Counted from the first letter of the stretch, positions 9,018 through 17,230 are shown. The stretch is 64,000 nt of DNA from Sphingomonas sp. Leaf412 (GCF_001425405.1 NZ_LMQP01000003.1:643117-707116), one strand, 5' to 3'. Notes: a model not told the origin generated them from the sequence alone. Translations and numbers: made by a program.

Positions 9018-9788
9018 ATGGACATCATGTTCCACATGCTCTCGACCGCCGCTGTCTTCCCCCTCCTCCTCGCTCTCCTCGGCGCGATCATCGGCAGCTT
9101 CCTAGCCACGCTGGCGATCCGCTGGCCGCAGGGGCGGACGCTCGGCGGGCGGTCCGCGTGCGATGGCTGCGGGCGGACGCTGACCGCGGTGGAATTGCTC
9201 CCCGTCATCGGCTGGCTGGCCAAGCGCGGCCGGTGCGGCACGTGCAACGCGCGCATCGATCCTCGGCATCCGGGATTCGAGCTCGCCTGTGCCGCGATCG
9301 GCGCGCTGTCGGGATGGCTCGCGCCCGGTGTCGCCGGCGCGTTCGGCGCGGCGTTCGGCTGGCTGCTGCTGACGCTGGCGGCGATCGACGCGGCGGAATT
9401 GTGGCTGCCCGATCCGCTGGTCGCGGCGCTGGCGCTGCTCGGGCTGGCGAGCGCACCATTCGCCGCGCCCGAGCTGATCGATCGGCTGATCGGCGGCGCA
9501 GCGGGGTTCGCATCCCTGTGGCTGGTCGCAGCGGTCTATCGCATGATGCGCGGGCGCGAGGGGCTGGGGGGAGGGGATCCCAAGCTGTTCGGCGCCATCG
9601 GCCTGTGGCTCGGCTGGCGCGTGCTGCCGGTCGTGCTGCTGCTCGCGGCGTTGGTGGGGCTGGGGGTCGTTCTCTTCCAGCATCTGCGCGGTCGCCCTGT
9701 CGCGGCGGAGGATGCGTTGCCGTTCGGGACCTTTCTGGCGGTCGCGGCTTACCCCGCGTGGATCGCCGTGATATCCTTCGCCGCATGA
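9018..9788 (+). CDS. prepilin peptidase, A24 family
   Basis: A 256-residue integral membrane aspartyl protease that cleaves, and in the full-length form also N-methylates, type IV pilin or pseudopilin leaders. All hallmarks are seen: GAIIGSFLATLAIR after the first helix, the cytoplasmic zinc-binding cysteines C48, C51, C73 and C76 (CDGC and CGTC), the first catalytic aspartate D124 (AAIDAAELWLPD) and the second D187 in GGGDPKL. No pilin, GspD-M or pilB/C genes accompany it. The ATG at 9018 is used, but ATGs at 9027 and 9036 are possible. The only SD-like sequence (GGGGA) for 9018 lies inside the palindrome arm. The gene is coupled to the next one by an ATGA overlap. Confidence 0.93.
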   Translation: MDIMFHMLSTAAVFPLLLALLGAIIGSFLATLAIRWPQGRTLGGRSACDGCGRTLTAVELLPVIGWLAKRGRCGTCNARIDPRHPGFELACAAIGALSGWLAPGVAGAFGAAFGWLLLTLAAIDAAELWLPDPLVAALALLGLASAPFAAPELIDRLIGGAAGFASLWLVAAVYRMMRGREGLGGGDPKLFGAIGLWLGWRVLPVVLLLAALVGLGVVLFQHLRGRPVAAEDALPFGTFLAVAAYPAWIAVISFAA

Positions 9789-10204
9789 TCGCCGCGCTCC
9801 TGCTCCTCGCCCTTGCCGATCCGCCCGCCACGATCGACGGCCTGCCGATCGGCGGCCTGCCGCGGCAGGTGCTCCCGCCGAAGGGGTGCGCCGCCTACCT
9901 GTTCACGATCGGGCAGACGCGGACGCTGGCGGTGATGGCGGGCGCGGACGCGCTGCGTATCGCGCTCGACGGAAAGCCGCTGGATATCGCGCGCGCGACC
10001 GCGACGGGGCCGGTCGCGCACGGCCTGTCGCGCGACACGGAATATCGCGGCACCGACGTCACCGCGCGTCTGACCATGACGATCGAGGATCGCGCCGACC
10101 TGGCGCAGGGGGCGGCGGTGCCCGATGCGCTGCTGATGCTGGAACGACCCGGCAAGGACGCGGTCGCGATCCCGCTCGCCGGCCTCGTGGGGTGCGCCGC
10201 GTAA
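9785..10204 (+). CDS. small exported protein, function unknown
   Basis: A 139-residue protein whose first 12 residues (MIAALLLLALAD) form a short hydrophobic leader. Two cysteines (C36 and C137) could form a disulphide outside the cytoplasm. The body is predicted beta-rich, with no recognisable domain. The ATG overlaps the prepilin peptidase stop (ATGA), so the two are translated as a pair. That coupling may mean a link with secretion or pilus assembly, or may only reflect compact packing. An SD-rich spacer separates it from the aldehyde dehydrogenase 22 bases on. Confidence 0.75.
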   Translation: MIAALLLLALADPPATIDGLPIGGLPRQVLPPKGCAAYLFTIGQTRTLAVMAGADALRIALDGKPLDIARATATGPVAHGLSRDTEYRGTDVTARLTMTIEDRADLAQGAAVPDALLMLERPGKDAVAIPLAGLVGCAA

Positions 10205-10226
10205 CGACATAACAAGGGGAGAGGGC

Positions 10227-11639
10227 ATGAGGGACATTCTGGACGCGCAGCGCGCCGCATTCATGGCGGCGCTGCCGGAGCCGATCGCGATCCGAAAGGA
10301 CCGGCTGAAGCGCGCCGCGGCGATGATCGCGGACCACGCCGACCGCTTCTGCGACGCGCTGAGCGAGGATTTCGGCCACCGTAGTCGCGAACAGTCGATG
10401 GTCACCGACATCGCCGGATCGATCGCGCCGCTAAAGCACGCGCTGAAGCATGTCGACGGCTGGGCGAAGGCGGAGAAGCGGAAGGTGCAGTTTCCGCTCG
10501 GCCTGCTCGGCGCGAAGGCGCGGGTGGAGTTCCAGCCCAAGGGCGTCGTCGGCGTCATCTCGCCATGGAATTTCCCGATCAACCTCGTCATGTCGCCGCT
10601 CGCGGGCATCTTCGCCGCGGGCAATCGCGCGATGGTGAAGACCAGCGAGTTCACGCCCGTGACGTCCGCGGTGTTCGAGGAGATCGTCGGCAAATATTTC
10701 GCGCCCGAGGAACTCGCCTTCGTCAGCGGCGGGCCGGACGTAGGGAAGGCGTTCGCGGAACTACCGTTCGACCACCTGATCTTCACCGGCGCGACGGGCA
10801 TCGCGAAGCACATCCTGCACGCCGCGGCCGACAACCTCGTCCCCGTCACGCTGGAACTGGGCGGCAAGAGCCCGGTGATCGTCGGCAAGGGCGCGGATAT
10901 CGCGCAGACGACCGAGCGGGTGGCGATCGGCAAGATGCTGAACGCCGGGCAGATCTGCCTCGCGCCCGATTACATGCTGGTCCCGTCGGAGCAGGAAGGC
11001 GCGGTGGTCGAGGGGCTGAAGGCGGCGGCGACCGCCATGTATCCGACGTTGCTGTCGAACCCGGACTATACCGCGATCATCAACGACCGGCATCACCAGC
11101 GGCTGACCGAATGGGTCGCCGACGCGCGTGCGAAGGGCGCGACGGTAGAGGTGGTGAACCCCGCGAACGAGGATTTCGCGACCGCCAATTCGCGCAAGAT
11201 GCCGCTCCACATCGTGCGCGACGCCACCGACGACATGATCGTGATGCAGGAGGAGATCTTCGGCCCGGTCCTGCCGATCCGGCGTTACGACGGCGGGATC
11301 GACCGCGCGATCGCCGAGGTGAACGGCCACGACCGCGCGCTGGCGGTCTATTATTTCGGCACCGACGCGGGCGAGCAGCGCCGCGTGCTGGACCGCACGA
11401 TTTCGGGCGGCGCGACGGTCAACGACGTGATCTTCCACGTGTCCATGGAGGACCTGCCCTTCGGCGGCGTCGGCCCGTCGGGGATGGGGGCGTATCACGG
11501 CCGCGACGGCTTCGTGACGTTCAGCCACACCAAGAGCGTCTATCAGCAGCCGAAGATCGATGTGGCGAAGCTCGCCGGCCTCAAGCCGCCCTATGGCAAG
11601 GCGACGCGCAAGGCGGCGGCGCAGCAGATGAAGATGTAG
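10227..11639 (+). CDS. aldehyde dehydrogenase, coniferyl-aldehyde dehydrogenase type
   Basis: A 470-residue NAD(P)-dependent aldehyde dehydrogenase. The general base E210 (TLELGGKSP) and nucleophile C244 (NAGQICLAPDY) are in place, as are the SPWNFPINL cofactor loop and FTGATGIAKHIL. The short length, the APDY after the cysteine and the C-terminal FSHTKSVYQQPK are shared with the group annotated as coniferyl aldehyde dehydrogenase, which oxidises coniferyl and other aromatic or long-chain aldehydes to acids. The exact substrate is inferred from that resemblance. A good ribosome site (GGGGAGAGGGC) precedes the ATG. Confidence 0.93.
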   Translation: MRDILDAQRAAFMAALPEPIAIRKDRLKRAAAMIADHADRFCDALSEDFGHRSREQSMVTDIAGSIAPLKHALKHVDGWAKAEKRKVQFPLGLLGAKARVEFQPKGVVGVISPWNFPINLVMSPLAGIFAAGNRAMVKTSEFTPVTSAVFEEIVGKYFAPEELAFVSGGPDVGKAFAELPFDHLIFTGATGIAKHILHAAADNLVPVTLELGGKSPVIVGKGADIAQTTERVAIGKMLNAGQICLAPDYMLVPSEQEGAVVEGLKAAATAMYPTLLSNPDYTAIINDRHHQRLTEWVADARAKGATVEVVNPANEDFATANSRKMPLHIVRDATDDMIVMQEEIFGPVLPIRRYDGGIDRAIAEVNGHDRALAVYYFGTDAGEQRRVLDRTISGGATVNDVIFHVSMEDLPFGGVGPSGMGAYHGRDGFVTFSHTKSVYQQPKIDVAKLAGLKPPYGKATRKAAAQQMKM

Positions 11640-11649
11640 GTGCGGATGC

Positions 11650-11672
11650 GCCCGGCGGTCTCCCCGCCGGGC
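11650..11672. terminator. terminator-like hairpin after the aldehyde dehydrogenase
   Basis: A 9-bp perfect stem (GCCCGGCGG) with a 5-base loop, between the convergent aldehyde dehydrogenase and DUF465 genes. No U-run follows. Confidence 0.5.
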
Positions 11673-11684
11673 AACCCTCAGGCG

Positions 11685-11843
11685 TCAATGCGCCAGCGAG
11701 ATTTCTTCCTTCAACCTCAGCTTCTGCTTCTTGAGGTCGGCGATCACCAGCGGGTCCGGCATCGGACGGTGCGACTCGGCGGTGATGCGCTGGTCGAGCA
11801 CGGCATGCTTGGCCTCGAGGGCCGAGATGTGTGCGGACTGCAT
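11685..11843 (-). CDS. DUF465 (YdcH-like) family protein
   Basis: A 52-residue protein beginning MQSAHISALEAKHAVLD and ending in the typical DLKKQKLRLKEEI block of DUF465, a family of very short two-helix proteins of unknown function common in proteobacteria. A near-perfect SD (AGGAGG) lies nine bases upstream of the start. It is divergent from a second DUF465 gene at 11991. Confidence 0.85.
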   Translation of the reverse strand: MQSAHISALEAKHAVLDQRITAESHRPMPDPLVIADLKKQKLRLKEEISLAH

Positions 11844-11990
11844 GGGCAGATACCTCCTGGTTCATGTTGGTGGGACTCGGGAGTGAACCATGATCCGCGC
11901 GAAAAGTCGCGTGTGGAAACATGTCCCGCGACTGACCGTCGTATACGCGCGACAATCTGTGTTAGGGGACCGCGGAAGCGGCGCGGGGAT

Positions 11991-12191
11991 ATGATGGACG
12001 AACGACAGATCCTGCCGCGGCTGAACCTGCTGCGGATCGAACATCGCGATCTCGACGCCGCGATCGTCGCACTGGCGGAGGGCGGGGTGCCCGACCAGTT
12101 GCAGATGATGCGGCTGAAGAAGCGCAAGCTGGCGCTGCGCGACGAGATTTCGCGACTGGAAGACGAGTTGATTCCCGACATCATCGCCTGA
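11991..12191 (+). CDS. second DUF465 family protein
   Basis: A 66-residue, almost wholly helical protein. Its second half (MMRLKKRKLALRDEISRLED) carries the DUF465 core seen in the oppositely oriented neighbour, with a longer N-terminal helix (LRIEHRDLDAAIVAL). ATGs at 11991 and 11994 are both possible; GGGGAT just precedes them. It lies about 45-80 bases before the rcdA homologue on the same strand, so the two may share a promoter in the 147-base divergent region. Its function is unknown. Confidence 0.82.
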   Translation: MMDERQILPRLNLLRIEHRDLDAAIVALAEGGVPDQLQMMRLKKRKLALRDEISRLEDELIPDIIA

Positions 12192-12236
12192 CCGCCCGAT
12201 CCGGGACGGATAAAGAGGGTTAACGGCGTCTGCGCA

Positions 12237-12734
12237 TTGGAAACGGGCGGGGGGTTGTGGCATTCAGCCTTCGTGCTCCCCGAAGAACCCACCACGCGCC
12301 TCCACCGGCGACTGATCGACACATTCTATGTCGAGGCGATGCTGCTCGCCGACGAGGCGCGGGGCTATTTCGACGAAAGCGGGCGCGTGGAACGCGAATC
12401 GCTGGTGCCGATGACGCGCGTGGCATTCAGCTGCGAATCGCTGAAGGTCACGACCCGCCTGATGCACGTCATCGCCTGGCTGCTGACGCAGCGCGCGGTC
12501 CACGCGGGCGAACTGAGCGCGGCGCAGGCGCTGGAGCCCTCGCGCCGGCTGGGCGATGCGCCGGTGACCGAGGCCGGCCTGCTCGACGCGCTGCCGCCAC
12601 AGGCGCGGACTTTGGTGTCGTCCAGCATCGATCTGCATCGCCGCGTGGCGCGCCTGGACGACGCGCAGGCGAGCGTGACAACGACGATGAGCCCCGCCCG
12701 TTCGATGCTCGACCGCCTGGCGACTGCGTTCTAA
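12237..12734 (+). CDS. rcdA: DUF1465 family protein, RcdA homologue
   Basis: Up to 165 residues, matching the DUF1465 family. Its studied member is Caulobacter RcdA, an adaptor that helps deliver CtrA and other cell-cycle proteins to the ClpXP protease. Seen here are the family blocks FYVEAMLLADEARGYFDE, MTRVAFSCESLKVTTRLMHVIAWLLTQRAV and the C-terminal LVSSSIDLHRRVARLD, all helical. The first codon is uncertain: TTG at 12237, TTG at 12255 and GTG at 12273 are all in frame with no ATG ahead of the conserved part. A conserved role in proteolysis is inferred from the family only. Confidence 0.85.
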   Translation: METGGGLWHSAFVLPEEPTTRLHRRLIDTFYVEAMLLADEARGYFDESGRVERESLVPMTRVAFSCESLKVTTRLMHVIAWLLTQRAVHAGELSAAQALEPSRRLGDAPVTEAGLLDALPPQARTLVSSSIDLHRRVARLDDAQASVTTTMSPARSMLDRLATAF

Positions 12735-12742
12735 CTACACCG

Positions 12743-12782
12743 GAAAACACAAACCCCCGCCGGCACATGGCCTAGCGGGGGC
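12743..12782 (-). terminator. rho-independent terminator of tRNA-Arg
   Basis: Read on the minus strand, a GC stem (CCCCCGC pairing with GCGGGGG, plus strand 12775-12781 and 12754-12760) is followed by TTTGTGTTTT. It starts 13 bases after the encoded CCA of the tRNA. Confidence 0.75.
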
Positions 12783-12794
12783 TGGTGTTCCAAT

Positions 12795-12871
12795 TGGCGC
12801 GCCCGGAACGATTCGAACGTCCGACCCTCAGATTCGTAGTCTGATGCTCTATCCAGCTGAGCTACGGGCGC
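12795..12871 (-). tRNA. tRNA-Arg (anticodon ACG)
   Basis: A 77-nt tRNA with all four arms. The acceptor stem is GCGCCCG paired with CGGGCGC, then discriminator G and an encoded CCA. The D-arm contains AGCTCAGCTGGATAGAGC. The anticodon stem CAGA/TCTG encloses the loop CTACGAA (anticodon ACG, read as ICG), and the T-loop is TTCGAAT. It should decode CGU, CGC and CGA. It has its own downstream terminator. Confidence 0.97.
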
Positions 12872-12957
12872 GCATTGGAGCGGCGCTGTTAGACGGCGAT
12901 TGCGGATCGTGCAAGGGGCGTTGCGCCGCTTTTCGCAGGGTCGTACGGCTGGCGGCG

Positions 12958-13449
12958 ATGACTTGTCGCCCGATCGTGCTCGCTCCCCTGCTGTTCCTCG
13001 CCGCCTGCTCGACCGTGGGGGAGGGGGATTTTCCCTCCCTGGCCGTTCGCCCGCAGGAGAAGATGGGGTTCGCGGAGCCGGAGGCGCCGGCGCCGGTGGC
13101 CGTCGTTGCCGATTCCGCGCTCGACGCGCGCATCGCCGCGCTGGCGCGTGATCGCGTCGCGGCGGCGGCGGCGTTCGATGCGGCGGCGACGGCGGCCGAA
13201 CGCGCCGCGGGCCGCACGGCCGCGCCGGGCAGCGATGCCTGGCTCGACGCGCAGACCGCATTGGGCGGTCTGGACGTGGCCAGGGGGCGGCAGGAGGATG
13301 CGACGGCCGCGCTCGAGGAGCTGGCCGCGGCGCGGGCAGCCGCGCTGGAGCCTGCCTACCCCCCGCTGGATGCCGCGATCCTTACCGCACGGACCGAAGC
13401 GGCGGCGCGACGCGAACGCGCGGACCGCATCGCGGCGCGGCTGAGATAG
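12958..13449 (+). CDS. putative lipoprotein, helical, function unknown
   Basis: A 163-residue protein. The leader (IVLAPLLFLAAC) ends in a lipobox LAAC with the lipidated cysteine at about residue 16, so it is probably anchored in a membrane facing the periplasm. After a short extended segment the rest is Ala/Glu/Arg-rich and predicted as long helices, possibly a coiled coil. No domain is recognised. The ATG at 12958 is chosen because the signal sequence begins there; the frame runs back into the tRNA. A hairpin follows the stop. Confidence 0.72.
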   Translation: MTCRPIVLAPLLFLAACSTVGEGDFPSLAVRPQEKMGFAEPEAPAPVAVVADSALDARIAALARDRVAAAAAFDAAATAAERAAGRTAAPGSDAWLDAQTALGGLDVARGRQEDATAALEELAAARAAALEPAYPPLDAAILTARTEAAARRERADRIAARLR

Positions 13450-13458
13450 GATAGCGCC

Positions 13459-13481
13459 GCGCCCTCCCGCGGGAGGGGCGC
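13459..13481. terminator. bidirectional terminator-like hairpin
   Basis: GC-rich inverted repeat (GCGCCCTCCC / GGGAGGGGCGC, one bulged base) between the convergent lipoprotein and TonB-receptor genes. Confidence 0.5.
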
Positions 13482-13490
13482 AGGTTCGCG

Positions 13491-15590
13491 TCAGATCCCC
13501 ACGCGCAGCGTCACGCGCAGGTCGCGCCCCGCCAGCGGGGCGAAGTCCTTCAGGACGCTGGCATGTCGCCGCGCCTCGACGTCGAACAGATTGTTGGCGG
13601 ACAGCAGCAGGGACCGGCGATCGTCGTCGCCCCACGGCCGCAGCGCCAGCGACGCGTTGACCAGGGTATAGCCGTCGGTGGTCGTCTCGAACGCGGCGGT
13701 GCGGCGCTGCGGGAAGGCACGCTCCACCTCCACGCGCGCGGTCGTCGCGGTCCCGCGTGCCTCCAGCGCGCCCATGAGCCGGAGCGGCGGAATGCGCGGC
13801 ACGGGCCCGCGATCGACGACGGTGGCCTTCACGTAATCGCCGATGACCTCCGCGGTCAGGACCTGACCGCCGACCTGGCCCAGCCGCAGCGCGGCGTCCG
13901 CCTCCAGCCCCCAATAGCGCGCATCGGCCTGCTGATACTGGAAGCAGGGCAGGTCGACCTCTCCCCCCGCCGCCGCGGCCTCGCATACCGTGGTCGCGAC
14001 CTGCGTGTCGTAGATGAAGCCGTCGAACCAGTTGTGGAACGCCGACGCGTCCAGGCTGAACGGCCCGCTATGCGCGTGCAGCGTCGCTTCCAGCCCCCAG
14101 CTGGTTTCCTTCCGGGCGAAGGGGTTGCCCAGTTCGTACGCCTGCGTGCCCGCATGTGCGCCGTTGGAGAACAATTCCTCAGCCGACGGCGCGCGCTCGG
14201 TGCGCGATCCGTTCAGGCCGATGCGGATGCCGTCGCCTAGGGCGTAGGACGCGCCGAGCGAGCCGGAGAAGGTGTCGTAATCGCGCGCGCCGGCGAAGAA
14301 GCGCGGCGCGTCCGCGACGTTCCGGGCGGTCAGGGACGTGCGTTCGTAGCGCACGCCGCCCTCGGCGCGGAAGGCGCCCAGATTGAACTGCTGGAGCGTG
14401 AACAGGCCGACCTGCTCGGTCTCGCTGGGCGGGAGGAACGCTTCCTCGCCGATCGCCTCGAAATCGCGTCCCAGATACTGCACCCCGCTCGCCCCGGTCC
14501 ATCCGCCGCGGGTGGCCTGCACAACCTCAAGCCGCGCCTCCGTACCGTTGTTCAGGAAGGTGGTGCCGATCGCGCCGTCCTCCTCCAGTTCGTCGTGGCG
14601 GTAATCGGCATGGCCGATCCGCAGGCGGATCGCCTCGAGCACGTCGCCCCCGGTCTTCACCTCGGCGCGCAGGTCGACGCGGTCCTGCCGCACGTCGATG
14701 CGCGGCGCCTCCGCCTCCTGCCCGATCGCGGTCGCGTACCGGATCGGCACGCCGTACAGGCTGTCGTAATGGCCGTAGGATACGCCCAGGGAGCCGCCGT
14801 CGGTGACGAGGGCCGCGCCCACGCCCGCGGTCCACGTCTCGACCGCGCTGTTGGGCAGGCGCCCGCGCAGCGTCGTCGGCGCCGCAAGCTCGGGATCGCC
14901 CGTCGCCAGTGCGGCGTCGCGCGCGGAACGCGACAGCACGCGCCCGCCGATGCGGGTGTCGTCGGCCTTCAGGTAGGAACCGTTGACGTTGACGACGAAC
15001 TGCGGCCCCACGGCGACATCGGCCGAGGCGGCGACGTTGCGCTGGTCCGCGGCGGAACCGTAGCCCGCGATCGCGTTCACGCGATAGCCGGCCTCCGGCA
15101 CGCGCCGCGGGATGCGTGCGTCGATGACGTTGACGACGCCGCCGACGGCGGAGGACCCGTACAACAGCGCCACCGGCCCGCGCAGCACCTCGATCCGCTC
15201 GGCCAGCAGGGGATCGATGACGACGGCGTGATCGACCGAACTGCTCGACGCGTCGAACGAGCCGATTCCGTCGGTCAGGATACGGACGCGATCGCCGGAA
15301 AAGCCGCGGAGGATCGGGCGCGATGCGTTGGGGCCGAACGACGTCGCCGACACGCCCGGCAGCCGGGCCAGCGTCTCGCCGATCGTGGGCCGCAACTCAC
15401 GCGTCAACGCCTCGCCCGACAGGACGGACGTTCCTTGCAGCACGTCGGTCTCGCTCTGGCGGATCGGCGCGGTGACGATCAGGTCGTCGGCGCGATGCGT
15501 ATCGCGGGGACGCTGTTGCGCGGGTACCTGTTGCGCGGCGGCGGGGATGGCGACCGCGAGCGATACGGTAGCGAGGAGCAGGGACTTCAT
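13491..15590 (-). CDS. TonB-dependent outer-membrane receptor, ZnuD-like
   Basis: A 699-residue receptor. A signal peptide (LLLATVSLAVAIPAAAQQ) is followed by a plug domain (residues about 35-160) with the conserved ISGFSGDRVRILTDG-like block, IEVLRGPVALLYGSSAVGGVVNVID, and a 22-strand-type barrel ending in the aromatic-poor VTLRVGI. The plug pattern (SSSSVDHAVVIDPLLAERIEVLRGP) is that of the ZnuD group, which imports zinc (or zinc/haem) across the outer membrane with energy from TonB. Zinc as substrate is an inference strengthened by a candidate Zur site at 15630-15641. No znuABC is present in the window. Confidence 0.88.
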   Translation of the reverse strand: MKSLLLATVSLAVAIPAAAQQVPAQQRPRDTHRADDLIVTAPIRQSETDVLQGTSVLSGEALTRELRPTIGETLARLPGVSATSFGPNASRPILRGFSGDRVRILTDGIGSFDASSSSVDHAVVIDPLLAERIEVLRGPVALLYGSSAVGGVVNVIDARIPRRVPEAGYRVNAIAGYGSAADQRNVAASADVAVGPQFVVNVNGSYLKADDTRIGGRVLSRSARDAALATGDPELAAPTTLRGRLPNSAVETWTAGVGAALVTDGGSLGVSYGHYDSLYGVPIRYATAIGQEAEAPRIDVRQDRVDLRAEVKTGGDVLEAIRLRIGHADYRHDELEEDGAIGTTFLNNGTEARLEVVQATRGGWTGASGVQYLGRDFEAIGEEAFLPPSETEQVGLFTLQQFNLGAFRAEGGVRYERTSLTARNVADAPRFFAGARDYDTFSGSLGASYALGDGIRIGLNGSRTERAPSAEELFSNGAHAGTQAYELGNPFARKETSWGLEATLHAHSGPFSLDASAFHNWFDGFIYDTQVATTVCEAAAAGGEVDLPCFQYQQADARYWGLEADAALRLGQVGGQVLTAEVIGDYVKATVVDRGPVPRIPPLRLMGALEARGTATTARVEVERAFPQRRTAAFETTTDGYTLVNASLALRPWGDDDRRSLLLSANNLFDVEARRHASVLKDFAPLAGRDLRVTLRVGI

Positions 15591-15629
15591 GACGATCTCC
15601 GGCGGAATACTGCGACGCCGAATAGCGCA

Positions 15630-15641
15630 ACGTTACAACAT
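15630..15641 (-). promoter_or_regulatory. candidate Zur-type operator upstream of the TonB receptor
   Basis: On the minus strand the sequence ATGTTGTAACGT lies 40 bases before the receptor start. It is a partial dyad (ATGTT...AACGT) and resembles the proteobacterial Zur core TGTTATAACA at 8 of 10 positions. It stands in an AT-rich patch within otherwise GC-rich DNA, as expected of a promoter. Confidence 0.35.
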
Positions 15642-15686
15642 ATCAAGAGAAGTATTACGGGCAGGGCGACGGTCGACGCCGCGGCG

Positions 15687-15911
15687 TTACGCCCGTTCGC
15701 CTTCGTCCCGGTCGATGGCATCGAGGATGCGTCCGCCCGCCATGAATACCGCGACCGGACAGGCGAGCGCGAGGATCAGCCCCTGATGCCCGGGATATTG
15801 ATCGAGGTAGTGCAGGCTGCGCTCCACGGCACCGGTGCCCAGACCGTAGATGACCAGAAAGGCCTCGAACTTCGTCTTGATGACGAACAAACGGGAAAGG
15901 CGGGTCCACAT
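15687..15911 (-). CDS. small membrane protein, function unknown
   Basis: A 74-residue protein. It starts MWTRLSRLFVIKTKFEAFLVIYGLGTGAVERS, with a hydrophobic helix, then a second helix (GLILALACPVAVFMAGG) and a charged tail (DAIDRDEGERA). Its conserved-looking FVIKTKFEAFLVIYGL segment is of a kind I associate with short sphingomonad proteins. The frame reaches 15956, but the ATG at 15911 fits the membrane topology. It lies 52 bases downstream of astB on the same strand and 96 bases ahead of the TonB receptor. Confidence 0.7.
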   Translation of the reverse strand: MWTRLSRLFVIKTKFEAFLVIYGLGTGAVERSLHYLDQYPGHQGLILALACPVAVFMAGGRILDAIDRDEGERA

Positions 15912-15963
15912 GCCCGCGTTAACGCAAGACCCGCGCCAATGGCGGAAATCCGCCATCGCGGCG

Positions 15964-17229
15964 TTAAGGGTTATGGTTACCTGTCAATGAATCCGACAGG
16001 TCCAGCGCCGCCAGCAGCGCGTGATACGCGCGTTCGATCGCCGCGATCAGCGCCGGATCGCCGATCGCGCCGGCGTCGATCGCCTCGGGCCAGTGCGCCG
16101 TCACGACCGCCGCGATCCGGTCCAGCGTCGCCTCGTCCACCAGGAAACGGGGATCGACCGTCGCGGGATCGCACACGACGCGCAGGCGAAGGCAGGCCGG
16201 CCCGCCCCCGTTGGCCATCGATTCGCGCACGTCGACCACCTTCACCCGGCGGATCGGGCCGTTGCCCGCGACATGCGCCTCGATCCAGCGCCACACCGCG
16301 GCATTGTCGCGCGCCTCCTGCGGCACGACCAGCGTCGTCGCGCCGTCGGGGGGCGTCACGAGTTGCGCGTTGAACAGGTAGGACGCGATCGCATCGGACA
16401 GACCGACCTCCGCCGCGGGCACCTCGACGATCTCCACTTCGGGCAGCAGGCGACGCAGGTCGGCGTGGAGGCCGTCGCGGTCCGCGAACGCCAGTTCGTG
16501 CGTCAACAACACGCGTTCGTTCGCGACCGCCACGACGTCGTTGTGGAACGCCCCCGCCGCGATCGCCGCATCCGATTGGCGGACGAACAGCGTCCGCGCC
16601 GGATCCAGCCCGTGCGCGCGCGCGACCGCCATGCTCGCGTCGCGATGCTGGCGCGCGGGGAAGGGCCCGCCGCCGACGCCGTAGACGAACACCTCCACGC
16701 CCGGCGCATCGTGCGACCGGCACAGCCGCATGTGGTTCGCCGCGCCCTCGTCGCCGAACGGGGCGGGGACGGGGGCATGGACCGCGAAGGCTGGGTGCGC
16801 GAAGGCCACGCGCAACTGCGCCAGCGTCGCGGGCCATTCGTGGCTGCGGTGCGGCATGGTGGCCAGGTTGGCGACCGTCAGGTGGCAGCGCCCGTCCGCC
16901 GCGTCGGGCGCGGGCGACACGGTCGCCGCATTCGCCGCCCACATCGCCGACGCCGACAGCGCCTGCGCCTTCAGGTGCGGCGAGGCGGCGGCGTAACCGG
17001 TCGACAGAAGCGACAGCCAGGCATGGTCCGGGCGCGGGTGCGGCAGCAGGATGCCCTGCACCAGGCCGAGCGCCAGGTTCGCGCGCATCTTCGCGATCCC
17101 CTGCAACGCCGCCGCGCGCGGATGTGCGGTCGCGCCTGCATTGGCCGTCGCGGCGAGGTTGCCGGGGCTGAGCCCCGCGTAATTGTGGCTGGGCCCGATC
17201 AGGCCGTCGAAGTTGATTTCATGCAGCAT
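15964..17229 (-). CDS. astB: N-succinylarginine dihydrolase
   Basis: AstB hydrolyses N2-succinylarginine to succinylornithine, CO2 and two ammonia, the second step of the arginine succinyltransferase pathway. The 421 residues match the family, with the N-terminal EINFDGLIGPSHNYAGLSPGN signature, the HNDVVAVANERVLLTHE histidine block and the catalytic cysteine in MANGGGPACLRLRV. The ATG at 17229 is one base from the astA stop. The frame upstream to 17262 overlaps astA and is not used. Confidence 0.96.
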   Translation of the reverse strand: MLHEINFDGLIGPSHNYAGLSPGNLAATANAGATAHPRAAALQGIAKMRANLALGLVQGILLPHPRPDHAWLSLLSTGYAAASPHLKAQALSASAMWAANAATVSPAPDAADGRCHLTVANLATMPHRSHEWPATLAQLRVAFAHPAFAVHAPVPAPFGDEGAANHMRLCRSHDAPGVEVFVYGVGGGPFPARQHRDASMAVARAHGLDPARTLFVRQSDAAIAAGAFHNDVVAVANERVLLTHELAFADRDGLHADLRRLLPEVEIVEVPAAEVGLSDAIASYLFNAQLVTPPDGATTLVVPQEARDNAAVWRWIEAHVAGNGPIRRVKVVDVRESMANGGGPACLRLRVVCDPATVDPRFLVDEATLDRIAAVVTAHWPEAIDAGAIGDPALIAAIERAYHALLAALDLSDSLTGNHNP

Positions 17230-17230
17230 G

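Noticed and set aside
12795..12871. tRNA-Arg as an integration site of a mobile element
   Set aside because: No integrase, no duplicated tRNA 3' end and no atypical genes next to it.
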